From contig JACCSV010000138.1 of the NCBI GenBank assembly GCA_013812805.1, positions 1 to 5,306 of the forward strand: DNA of 5,306 bases. Reading direction: 5' to 3'. Position numbers and translations under genes: made by a program. Below, piece after piece: positions 1 to 5,306 of this stretch (position 1 is the first letter of the stretch; every line of letters begins with the position of its first letter). The notes beneath the pieces were generated by a model. The model saw only the letters and a list, made by a program, of their open reading frames with translations. It was not told where the DNA came from and searched no databases. The stretch comes from Sphingomonas sp. (GTDB lineage Bacteria; Pseudomonadota; Alphaproteobacteria; Sphingomonadales; Sphingomonadaceae).

Positions 1-1538
1 GCGAGCATCAGGAGATCCTGCAGACCTATCGCATGTTTGCTTATGACGAGGGCTGGTCGCGGCGGATCAACGCGGCGATCGACAGCGGACTGACCGCCGA
101 AGCGGCGATCGAGCGGGTCCAGCAACGCACCCGCGCACGGATGCGTGAAATCGACGACCCGCTGCTGCAGGAGCGGATGCATGACCTCGAGGATTTGTCG
201 AACCGTTTGATGCGGATCGTCTCCGGGCGGATGGGCACCGCCGCGCAGACCGGCCTCACCCACGACACGGTGCTGGTCGCGCGCAACCTAGGGCCCGCCG
301 AGCTGCTCGAATATGACCGCCGCCGACTGAAGGCGGTGGTGCTCGAGGAAGGATCGCTGACCGCGCACGTGACCATCGTCGCCCGGGCGATGGGGGTGCC
401 GGTGATCGGACGACTCCAGGACATCCGCCACTCGCTCGAGGAAGGCGACACGGTCTTGGTCGACGGCTACAACGGCAGCGTGATGATCCGCCCGACGCGG
501 ACGCTCGTCAGCAGCTTCGACCAGAGGATGGCGCTTCGACAGAAGAAGCGCGCGCAGACTGACGCCGCGCGGCTGCTTCCAGCGCACTCACTAGACGGCG
601 TCGACGTCAGTGTGATGGTCAACGCTGGGCTGGCGGAGGACGCGGCTTCGCTTGAACTCACCGGCGCTGATGGAATCGGCCTGTTCAGGACCGAGTTCCA
701 GTTCCTAGTTTCGGCGACGCTGCCAGGCCGCGAGAGCCAGCAGCGATTGTACAAGAAGGTGCTCGATGCGGCGGGCGGTAAGCCGGTCGTGTTCCGGACG
801 CTCGATATCGGCGGCGACAAGGCCCTGCCCTATCTGTCCGAAATCCACGAGGAGGCGGAGAATCCGGCGATAGGCTGGCGGGCGCTGCGACTGTCGCTCG
901 ATCGCTCGACGCTTATGAAGGCGCAGGCGCGGGCATTGATCCAGGCCGCCTCGGGCCGGGTTTTGCGGGTGATGTTCCCGATGGTCTCGGAACCGTGGGA
1001 GTATGAAGAGGCGCGCAAGCTGTTCGAGGAGCAGCTCGAGTGGGCGCGCCAAGGGCACCGGGCCAAGCCGACGCGGATCGAGTTTGGCGCGATGCTCGAG
1101 GTTCCGTCGCTCGCCGAGATGCTCGATCAGTTGCTCCCGCGCGTCGATTTCCTGTCGATCGGAACCAACGACCTCACCCAGTTCCTGTTCGCCGCCGACC
1201 GCGCCGACCCGCGGCTTGCCGAACGCTACGACTGGCTGAGCCCGGCGATCCTTCGCTTCCTCAAGCGGGTGATCGACAGCGCCAACGCGGCCGGCGTCCC
1301 GGCACGGATTTGCGGCGAGATGGGCGGTCGGCCGCTGGAGGCGATGGCGCTGATCGGCCTTGGAGTGGAGCGGTTCTCGATCACTCCCGCGGCCGTCGGC
1401 CCGATCAAGGCGATGGTCCGCTCGCTCGACGTGGCCGCGATCAGGACCCGCATGCAGCAATTGCTCCTGAGGCCGCCGCACGACATGCGCCGGGCCCTGT
1501 CGGACTGGGCGCGGCGGCATCGGGTCATGCTCGGCTGA
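1..1538 (+). CDS. ptsP: Phosphoenolpyruvate-protein phosphotransferase PtsP (EI-Ntr), 5'-truncated
   Basis: Enzyme I of the nitrogen-type PTS takes phosphate from PEP onto a histidine and passes it to NPr in the cytoplasm, a regulatory relay and not sugar uptake. The reading frame is open to the left edge (from base 3), so the Met at 33 is internal; residues here are counted from it. Visible parts are the end of the N-terminal PEP-utiliser domain, the swivelling phospho-His domain with the active-site His in LTAHVTIVAR (His112, bases 366-368), and the PEP-binding barrel. The barrel shows GLFRTEF (Arg219), DIGGDKALPY (from 258), the signature IGTNDLTQF (from 376) and the catalytic Cys427 in ICGEMGG. 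About 511 codons are present, against roughly 750 for full PtsP; the GAF sensor domain expected upstream is outside the window. That domain is what separates PtsP from sugar-type EI, so PtsP is chosen from overall resemblance to alphaproteobacterial PtsP. All key catalytic residues are intact. Confidence 0.93.
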   Translation, partial: EHQEILQTYRMFAYDEGWSRRINAAIDSGLTAEAAIERVQQRTRARMREIDDPLLQERMHDLEDLSNRLMRIVSGRMGTAAQTGLTHDTVLVARNLGPAELLEYDRRRLKAVVLEEGSLTAHVTIVARAMGVPVIGRLQDIRHSLEEGDTVLVDGYNGSVMIRPTRTLVSSFDQRMALRQKKRAQTDAARLLPAHSLDGVDVSVMVNAGLAEDAASLELTGADGIGLFRTEFQFLVSATLPGRESQQRLYKKVLDAAGGKPVVFRTLDIGGDKALPYLSEIHEEAENPAIGWRALRLSLDRSTLMKAQARALIQAASGRVLRVMFPMVSEPWEYEEARKLFEEQLEWARQGHRAKPTRIEFGAMLEVPSLAEMLDQLLPRVDFLSIGTNDLTQFLFAADRADPRLAERYDWLSPAILRFLKRVIDSANAAGVPARICGEMGGRPLEAMALIGLGVERFSITPAAVGPIKAMVRSLDVAAIRTRMQQLLLRPPHDMRRALSDWARRHRVMLG

Positions 1539-1557
1539 TAATTCGCCCGGTCGGCTG

Positions 1558-1586
1558 TTGACACTGCCTGCAGCGGCTTCGACAAA
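1558..1586 (+). promoter_or_regulatory. Possible sigma70-type promoter for rodZ
   Basis: The gap between ptsP and rodZ holds a perfect -35 hexamer TTGACA (1558-1563). A 17-base spacer follows, then GACAAA (1581-1586), which matches only three of six positions of a -10 box. Spacing is ideal and the location is right, so rodZ and the genes behind it may have their own promoter in addition to read-through from ptsP. The weak -10 keeps this tentative; a TTGACA can arise by chance. Confidence 0.3.
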
Positions 1587-1590
1587 AGCC
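1575..1590 (+). repeat. Short inverted repeat in the ptsP-rodZ gap
   Basis: GGCTT (1575-1579) pairs with AAGCC (1586-1590) around a six-base loop. No T-run follows, so it is not a convincing intrinsic terminator. It overlaps the weak -10 of the possible rodZ promoter and sits just ahead of the ribosome binding site, so it might be an operator or a leader hairpin, or chance. The symmetry is seen; a role is not. Confidence 0.2.
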
Positions 1591-1592
1591 CC

Positions 1593-1601
1593 GAGAGGGA
1601 G
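1593..1601 (+). promoter_or_regulatory. Ribosome binding site fixing the rodZ start
   Basis: The purine-rich stretch GAGAGGGAG ends four bases before the ATG at 1606. No comparable site precedes the in-frame TTG at 1558, which supports the ATG as the real start. Confidence 0.7.
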
Positions 1602-1605
1602 CGGA

Positions 1606-2385
1606 ATGGACGAAACAGAGGCGACCCAGATGCCGACCGTCGGCGAGCAGCTGCGCGCCGCGCGCGAGAGCAAGACGCTGTCGCTGGAGGACATCGCCAC
1701 TTCGACGCGAATCCCGCGGCGGCACCTCGAAAGCCTCGAGTCCGGGGACTGGTCACGGCTCCCGGCGCCGACTTACAGCGTCGGCTTCGCCAAAAGCTAC
1801 GCCGGCGCCGTCGGGCTCGACCGCACCGCCATCGGCGAGCAACTGCGCGCCGAGATGGGCGGCAAGCGTACCGCCACCCGCACGCCGGAGGTGTTCCAGC
1901 CGGCCGACCCGGCCCGAACCATGCCCAAGTGGTTGGTGCTCGCCGCGATCGCCTCGGTAATCGTGATCGCGCTGCTGTTCTCCTGGTTCCAGAATCGCTC
2001 GCTAACGGCGCCGGATGACGTCCCGGCCGCGGAAGTCTTGGCTCCTGCGCCCGATGCCGCTCCGGCCCAGCAGCCGCAGCCCGCGGCCGGCGGCCCGGTG
2101 GTGGTGACGGCCACCGAGCCATCGTGGATCCAGATATCCGACGGCGGCAGGACATTGTTTCAGGGTGAGCTTGCGCCGAACCAGCCCTACCAGGTGCCCG
2201 CAACCGCGACCGCGCCGCTGCTTCGCGCCGGCAAGCCCGAGGCCTTGCGGGTTACCGTCGGCGGCGCCCCGGCGCCGCCGGTCGGGCCTGCTGGCCAGGT
2301 CGCGTCGAATGTCAGCCTGCTTGGTCCCGACTTGATGCGGGCCCGAACTGCGACCGCGCCGCCCGGGGGCGCAGCTGCGCAATAG
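1606..2385 (+). CDS. rodZ: RodZ-family membrane helix-turn-helix protein (HTH_25 / DUF4115)
   Basis: RodZ links the MreB cytoskeleton to the elongasome in the inner membrane and helps keep cells rod-shaped. The 259-residue product has the family's architecture: an N-terminal Xre-like HTH_25 domain (about 11-72, beginning VGEQLRAARE), a basic stretch, one membrane segment (about 108-128, rich in Leu/Ile/Val/Ala), a Pro/Ala-rich periplasmic linker (about 135-163), and a C-terminal DUF4115 beta domain (about 164-245, with EPSWIQISDGG). The ATG is chosen because of its strong ribosome binding site and because the homologous region starts right after it; an upstream in-frame TTG at 1558 would add 16 unlikely residues. 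By my own alignment, Tyr57 and Phe61 fall where E. coli RodZ has the MreB-contacting Phe60 and Tyr64. It lies 67 nt after ptsP and 61 nt before cpoB on the same strand. Family assignment is firm; the shape role is inferred from homology. Confidence 0.88.
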   Translation: MDETEATQMPTVGEQLRAARESKTLSLEDIATSTRIPRRHLESLESGDWSRLPAPTYSVGFAKSYAGAVGLDRTAIGEQLRAEMGGKRTATRTPEVFQPADPARTMPKWLVLAAIASVIVIALLFSWFQNRSLTAPDDVPAAEVLAPAPDAAPAQQPQPAAGGPVVVTATEPSWIQISDGGRTLFQGELAPNQPYQVPATATAPLLRAGKPEALRVTVGGAPAPPVGPAGQVASNVSLLGPDLMRARTATAPPGGAAAQ

Positions 2386-2434
2386 ATGATCGACACGAAC
2401 GCTGCCGCTTGGCAGATTGGCCATTGAATTGGTT

Positions 2435-2440
2435 GGGGGA
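2435..2440 (+). promoter_or_regulatory. Ribosome binding site of cpoB
   Basis: GGGGGA lies six bases upstream of the ATG at 2447 and sets that start, which is also the start that gives a complete signal peptide. Confidence 0.6.
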
Positions 2441-2446
2441 ATTTGA

Positions 2447-3271
2447 ATGACGTCTGGGCTTCCGCGACTTGCGCTGACGGCGGCATCGCTGTTCCTGATG
2501 CTTGCTACGCCGGCACTCGCGCAGCGCGGCCCGTCGCCCGAGCAGCAGATCTTCGCGCTCCAGCAGCAGCTCGCCGCCTCGCAGGCCGCCGCCATCCGTG
2601 CCGAGCAGCGGCTCACGGCCATTGAGCGGCAGCTGCAGCAGATCGTCAACAGCTCGGAAACCGGCACCCATCGCCTCGGCGTCCTGGAATCCAGTGTCCA
2701 GCAGCTGAGGACCGAGCAGGATGCCCGCATTGCCGCGCTGGAGCGCAGCACCGCCTCCGCGCCGGCGCCCGCCACTCCAGCGGTGGCTGCAGATTCAGAA
2801 GAGCCAGCGGCGGGGTCCGCGCCCGAGATCCGCAACTCGACGCCGGCTCAACCCGACGCAGCGGCGACCGAGGCCGCGCCCGACGCGGGCGAAGATGCAT
2901 ATACCGAGGGCTTCAATCTTTGGGAGGAGCGGCGGTATGACGCTGCGATCGCCTCGCTGCGCGCCTTCACTTCTGCTTTTCCCAGGCACCGGCGGGTCAG
3001 CTGGGCCAACAATCTCACCGGCCGCGCCTATCTCGACAAGGGCGAAGCGCGCGCCGCCGCGGAGGTGCTGCTGGCCAACTATCGCTCCAACCCCAAGGGC
3101 GGCCGAGCGCAGGACAGCCTCTATTATCTCGGCCAGGCACTGGCCAAGCTTGGCCAGTCGGAGCAGGCGTGCAAGGCCTATGCCGAGCTGACCAGCGTTT
3201 ATGGCTCGGCGGTCCGAGCCGAGCTTCAGGCGCTGGTCGACAGGGCGCAGGCGCAGGCCAGTTGCCGCTAG
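2447..3271 (+). CDS. cpoB: Cell division coordinator CpoB (Tol-Pal system protein YbgF)
   Basis: CpoB is a periplasmic protein that, in E. coli, couples PBP1B-dependent septal peptidoglycan synthesis with Tol-driven outer-membrane constriction. The 274-residue product starts with a clear Sec signal peptide (basic Arg7, hydrophobic core about 8-20, cleavage expected after ALA at 25). Then come a Gln/Ala-rich coiled coil (about 31-100, the trimerisation region in the family), a low-complexity Pro/Ala/Glu linker (about 101-148), and three tetratricopeptide repeats (about 151-184, 187-221 and 224-257; for example YLGQALAKLGQSEQAC). Only two cysteines remain after cleavage, Cys242 and Cys273, so a periplasmic disulfide is possible. 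The last ten bases overlap tilS if tilS starts at 3262. Upstream neighbours are rodZ and ptsP and not tolB-pal, the usual partners. Length and domain order fit the family well. Confidence 0.9.
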   Translation: MTSGLPRLALTAASLFLMLATPALAQRGPSPEQQIFALQQQLAASQAAAIRAEQRLTAIERQLQQIVNSSETGTHRLGVLESSVQQLRTEQDARIAALERSTASAPAPATPAVAADSEEPAAGSAPEIRNSTPAQPDAAATEAAPDAGEDAYTEGFNLWEERRYDAAIASLRAFTSAFPRHRRVSWANNLTGRAYLDKGEARAAAEVLLANYRSNPKGGRAQDSLYYLGQALAKLGQSEQACKAYAELTSVYGSAVRAELQALVDRAQAQASCR

Positions 3272-4239
3272 AGCCGGCGCCTGAACTCGTCACCCGCTTC
3301 GCCGCCCGGCTCGACCGGCTGATCCCGCCGCCAGCAAGCCTCGGACTGGCGGTTTCCGGGGGAGGCGACAGCGTCGCATTGCTGCTGCTTGCGGCCGCGG
3401 CGCGGCCGGGCAAGATCGAGGCTGCGACGGTCGATCATTCGCTTCGCCCGCAAAGCGAAGCTGAGGCCACTGGCGTTGCCGACTTGTGCAAGCGCCTTGG
3501 TGTCCCGCACGCCACGTTGAAGGTGCGGTGGGAGGAGCAACCCGAGACTGCGATCCAGGAGCGCGCCCGCGCCGAGCGCTACCGGCTGCTTGGCAATTGG
3601 GTCACCGAACGCGGCCTGGCCGCGCTCGCCACCGCTCATCACCTCGACGACCAGGCCGAAACCTTGCTGATGCGGCTTGCCCGCGGCGCTGGAGTCCGCG
3701 GCCTTGGTGCGATCCGTCCGCTCGGGCCGATGCCCGGCAGCAGCCACAGGCTGGTGCGCCCGCTGCTCGGCTGGAGCCGCAACGAGTTGCGCCAGATTTG
3801 CGAGGCGGCGGGAGTCGAGCCGGTCGACGACCCGAGCAACGACAATGAGCAGTTCGAGCGCGTTCGCGTCCGCCGAGAGCTGGCGCGAGCCGACTGGCTC
3901 GACCCGCGGGCGGTCGCCCGAAGCGCGTTCAACCTGGCAGCGGCCGACGCGGCGCTCGATTGGGCGGCGGCGCGCGAGTGGGAGCGGTCCGTTGATCGCC
4001 AGACGCAGCAGATTGCCTATCGCCCGGCCGGGACGCCGCTCGAAATCCGCCGGCGGATCGTCGAACGGGCGGTCGGACTCGTTGCTACCGAAAGCATAGG
4101 CACCCCGCTGCGTGGGCGCGAGATCGACAGGCTACTCGAACTGCTCGCCGCGGGCGGAACGGCGACATTACGCGGCGCTCGTTGCAGCGGCGGGGAGGTG
4201 TGGACATTCTCGCCGGCGCCGCCGCGCCGGCCGGGGTGA
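3262..4239 (+). CDS. tilS: tRNA(Ile)-lysidine synthetase TilS
   Basis: TilS uses ATP and lysine to convert C34 of the CAU-anticodon tRNA(Ile) to lysidine, so that it reads AUA and carries isoleucine; it is usually essential. Counting from the TTG, the 325-residue product shows the N-type ATP pyrophosphatase P-loop SGGGDS (32-37), VDHSLRP (57-63), the diagnostic ATAHHLDDQAETLLMRLARG (122-141), and DDPSNDN with the following basic RVRVRREL (about 189-207). A short C-terminal part ends near RGARCSGGEVW. It is shorter than E. coli TilS (about 430) and seems to lack the extra C-terminal domain, as many alphaproteobacterial forms do. Start choice: the frame is open back to a GTG at 3169, but residues before 3262 look like an out-of-frame reading of cpoB. 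TTG at 3262 overlaps the cpoB stop by 10 nt, suggesting translational coupling; the ribosome binding site is weak. Function is certain by motifs, the start less so. Confidence 0.93.
   Translation: MPLEPAPELVTRFAARLDRLIPPPASLGLAVSGGGDSVALLLLAAAARPGKIEAATVDHSLRPQSEAEATGVADLCKRLGVPHATLKVRWEEQPETAIQERARAERYRLLGNWVTERGLAALATAHHLDDQAETLLMRLARGAGVRGLGAIRPLGPMPGSSHRLVRPLLGWSRNELRQICEAAGVEPVDDPSNDNEQFERVRVRRELARADWLDPRAVARSAFNLAAADAALDWAAAREWERSVDRQTQQIAYRPAGTPLEIRRRIVERAVGLVATESIGTPLRGREIDRLLELLAAGGTATLRGARCSGGEVWTFSPAPPRRPG
4212..4231 (+). repeat. GC-rich perfect hairpin at the 3' end of tilS
   Basis: Eight bases (GCCGGCGC, 4212-4219) pair perfectly with GCGCCGGC (4224-4231) around a four-base loop, only six bases before the tilS stop codon. 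There is no following T-run, so it is not a standard intrinsic terminator. A strong hairpin at a transcript end could protect the 3' end or help Rho-dependent stopping, but at this GC content it may simply be coding sequence. Confidence 0.3.
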
Positions 4240-4269
4240 TTCACAAGAGGTCGGCTAGCGCAGCCTCGA

Positions 4270-4482
4270 TCAGAACTGGAACGGGCCGGCGGAGAAATGC
4301 CGATGCGTGGGCCGTTCCTGCGGGCGCAGTGCGCAGTCGATTTCCCCGACTGCGGTCGCCAGCAGGTCGAACCGCGCCGCCAGATCGAGATGGGCGTGAC
4401 GAGCCCGGGCGTCGGCGGCCTTGGCCGCCGCACTGCGCTCTGCCTCTGCTCGCCGGACGTAGTAGGTTTGCTCCGATTCCAT
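4270..4482 (-). CDS. Small hypothetical protein, 70 residues
   Basis: I do not recognise a named family, but the product looks real and resembles small sphingomonad proteins with a YY-x-RRA-E-ER start. The first 45 or so residues are Ala/Glu/Arg-rich and should form amphipathic helices (EQTYYVRRAEAERSAAAKAA and onward); the tail is Pro/His/Phe-containing and ends FSAGPFQF. There is no signal peptide or membrane segment, so it is probably cytoplasmic. Support for coding: third codon positions are about three-quarters G or C by eye, and GGA lies five bases ahead of the ATG. The other - strand frames over this stretch give Arg/Pro-rich, unlikely proteins. It converges on tilS with 30 nt between the stop codons and diverges from ftsH across 159 nt. 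A weak promoter-like pair (TTGGCT, TATGCT, spacer 15) sits very near the start codon but is not persuasive. Function unknown. Confidence 0.6.
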   Translation of the reverse strand: MESEQTYYVRRAEAERSAAAKAADARARHAHLDLAARFDLLATAVGEIDCALRPQERPTHRHFSAGPFQF

Positions 4483-4575
4483 ATCTTTCCGGTAGCATAG
4501 AATTTCCCGCGCGTAGCCAACATGCGTTAGGATGGCGCCGGCCGCGTCACCCCGTTCACCCGACCCTAAGCCTGC

Positions 4576-4606
4576 ATTGTTATTAAGGCGATTGCGCCTA
4601 TTTTAT
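4576..4606 (+). promoter_or_regulatory. Probable RpoH (heat-shock) type promoter of ftsH
   Basis: ATTG (4576-4579), 17 bases, then CCTATTT (4597-4603) matches the alphaproteobacterial heat-shock promoter pattern CTTG-N17/18-CYTATNT with one mismatch (A for the first C); the G expected at the far end of the pattern is T. Transcription would start near 4610, giving a leader of about 30 nt. A sigma70 reading of the same DNA is TTGTTA (4577-4582), 16 bases, TATTTT (4599-4604). Either way the AT-rich island in GC-rich surroundings marks the ftsH promoter. Control by RpoH is inferred from the pattern and from ftsH being heat-induced in other bacteria. Confidence 0.5.
4586..4599 (+). repeat. Inverted repeat inside the ftsH promoter spacer
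   Basis: AGGCG (4586-4590) and CGCCT (4595-4599) form a dyad around ATTG, lying between the -35 and -10 elements and running into the -10. The position suits an operator. As RNA it would be only a five-pair stem, and it would lie upstream of the expected ftsH transcript. The symmetry is seen; a binding protein is speculation. Confidence 0.3.
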
Positions 4607-4632
4607 AGCGACAGGCGCCCTGCTGCGTGACG

Positions 4633-4637
4633 AGAGG
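4633..4637 (+). promoter_or_regulatory. Ribosome binding site of ftsH
   Basis: AGAGG lies four bases upstream of the ATG at 4642 and supports that start, which gives the expected short cytoplasmic N-terminus before the first membrane segment. Confidence 0.55.
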
Positions 4638-4641
4638 CCGA

Positions 4642-5306
4642 ATGGACGAGAAAAAACCGGCGAATCCCTGGGTGAAAAGCCTGCTGATCTGGGTCGGCAT
4701 CCTGTTCGGCCTGGTGCTATTCGTGCAAATGGTCGGCGGCGGCTCCAGCGCCACGGCGGGCCAAGCGATCCCGTATTCCGACTTCGTCCGCCAGGTCGAC
4801 GAAGGCAATGTCCGCTCGGTGACCATGGCCGGCTCGACCTCGGGCAACTCGAACATCACCGGCAAACTTGCCGACGGCGCCGCCTTCCGCACCGTCGCTC
4901 CGGCTGACGCCCAGGTTTCCGAAAAGCTCGTTGCCCGCGGCGTCGACGTTCAGGTCAAGGCCGAAGAGCAGTCGAGCTTCTGGTTGATCCTGCTTTACCA
5001 GTCGATGCCGTTCCTGCTGATCCTCGGCATCAGTTTCTTCATCATGCGCCAGATGCAGAAGAACGCCGGCTCGGGAGCGATGGGCTTCGGCAAGTCGCGC
5101 GCCAAGATGCTCACCGAGAAGCAGGGCCGAGTGACGTTCGCGGATGTTGCCGGCATCGATGAAGCCCGCGAAGAACTCGAGGAAATCGTCGAATACCTCA
5201 AGGATCCGGGCAAGTTCGCGCGGCTGGGCGGCAAAATCCCCAAGGGCGCGCTGCTGGTTGGCTCGCCTGGCACCGGCAAGACTCTGCTCGCCCGCGCCAT
5301 CGCCGG
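4642..5306 (+). CDS. ftsH: ATP-dependent zinc metalloprotease FtsH, 3'-truncated
   Basis: FtsH is a hexameric inner-membrane AAA+ protease that removes misassembled membrane proteins and short-lived regulators; in E. coli these include RpoH and LpxC. The 221 complete codons visible show a short charged cytoplasmic N-terminus (MDEKKPANPW), a first membrane segment (about 12-30), the periplasmic FtsH_ext domain (about 31-113, with AIPYSDFVRQV), a second membrane segment (about 114-135), the linker, and the start of the AAA+ module: VTFADVAGIDEAREEL (164-179), the region up to LGGKIPKG, and Walker A GSPGTGKT (207-214). Walker A has Ser208 where GPPGTGKT is the commonest FtsH form; the catalytic Lys213 and Thr214 are intact. 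The window ends at LLARAIAG, so Walker B, the arginine finger and the HEXXH zinc site cannot be checked. It follows tilS in the common alphaproteobacterial order, separated by the small - strand gene, and probably has its own promoter. Confidence 0.95.
   Translation, partial: MDEKKPANPWVKSLLIWVGILFGLVLFVQMVGGGSSATAGQAIPYSDFVRQVDEGNVRSVTMAGSTSGNSNITGKLADGAAFRTVAPADAQVSEKLVARGVDVQVKAEEQSSFWLILLYQSMPFLLILGISFFIMRQMQKNAGSGAMGFGKSRAKMLTEKQGRVTFADVAGIDEAREELEEIVEYLKDPGKFARLGGKIPKGALLVGSPGTGKTLLARAIA

Noticed and set aside
1558..1605. TTG start for rodZ at 1558, adding 16 residues
   Set aside because: No ribosome binding site ahead of it, the added residues do not look like part of a RodZ HTH domain, and the ATG at 1606 has a strong site.
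705..1700. Long open frame on the - strand (331 codons) across ptsP
   Set aside because: It is antisense to firmly identified ptsP, gives an Arg/Pro/His-rich protein without domains, and is a normal artefact of high-GC coding DNA. The same holds for the long - strand frames over rodZ, cpoB and tilS.
2416..2436. Repeated ATTG-type pentamers before cpoB
   Set aside because: ATTGG, ATTGA and ATTGG occur at 2416, 2423 and 2428 with uneven spacing; too short and too irregular to call a binding-site array or a promoter.
3169..3261. GTG start for tilS at 3169
   Set aside because: The 31 added residues overlap the cpoB TPR coding sequence in another frame and have the composition of a shadow reading.
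4240..4269. Bidirectional terminator between the convergent tilS and the small gene
   Set aside because: Only a four-pair stem (GGCT/AGCC) is visible and there is no T-run in either direction.
4494..4520. Promoter on the - strand (TTGGCT, spacer 15, TATGCT) for the small gene
   Set aside because: The spacer is too short and the start point would fall within a few bases of the start codon, removing the ribosome binding site.
4017..4523. 168-codon - strand frame covering the tilS end and the small gene
   Set aside because: It runs antisense through the conserved tilS 3' end, its product is low-complexity and Arg/Pro/Ser-rich, and the 70-residue frame within the gap looks far more protein-like.
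4182..4586. + strand frame of 134 codons between tilS and ftsH
   Set aside because: Arg/Pro-rich composition, no recognisable motif, overlaps tilS, and is antisense to the better small gene.

Overview
This window is a high-GC chromosomal stretch that reads as an alphaproteobacterium, most likely a sphingomonad (Sphingomonadales). The protein sequences have that character: Ala/Arg-rich, strong G/C bias at third codon positions, and a short TilS. The cpoB-tilS-ftsH gene order is a familiar alphaproteobacterial arrangement. The assignment is by recognition of families and not by a database search. Nothing resembles a mobile element, CRISPR array, prophage or RNA gene. It is core, housekeeping DNA.

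Layout on the + strand: (1) positions 1-1538 hold the 3' two thirds of ptsP, enzyme I of the nitrogen-type phosphotransferase system, cut by the window edge; (2) 1606-2385, rodZ, a membrane-anchored helix-turn-helix protein of the cell-shape machinery; (3) 2447-3271, cpoB (ybgF), a periplasmic coiled-coil/TPR protein; (4) 3262-4239, tilS, tRNA(Ile)-lysidine synthetase, overlapping the end of cpoB and probably starting at TTG; (5) 4642 to the window end, ftsH, the membrane AAA+ metalloprotease, cut by the edge inside its Walker A region. One small gene of unknown function lies on the - strand (4482-4270), convergent with tilS and divergent from ftsH.

ptsP, rodZ, cpoB and tilS are all co-directional with gaps of 67 and 61 nt and then an overlap, so they may be co-transcribed, with tilS translationally coupled to cpoB. 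rodZ could also have its own promoter, since a TTGACA box lies in the ptsP-rodZ gap. ftsH is a separate transcription unit. Its upstream region carries a good match to the alphaproteobacterial heat-shock (RpoH) promoter pattern, which fits the known RpoH-FtsH feedback loop.

Functionally the window joins envelope building (RodZ: elongation; CpoB: division-linked peptidoglycan and outer-membrane constriction), quality control (FtsH), tRNA decoding (TilS) and PTS-Ntr signalling (PtsP). I did not find an undescribed system. The points most worth a second look are the small conserved-looking - strand gene, the RpoH-type ftsH promoter with an inverted repeat in its spacer, and the ptsP-rodZ segment standing where tol-pal genes usually precede cpoB.
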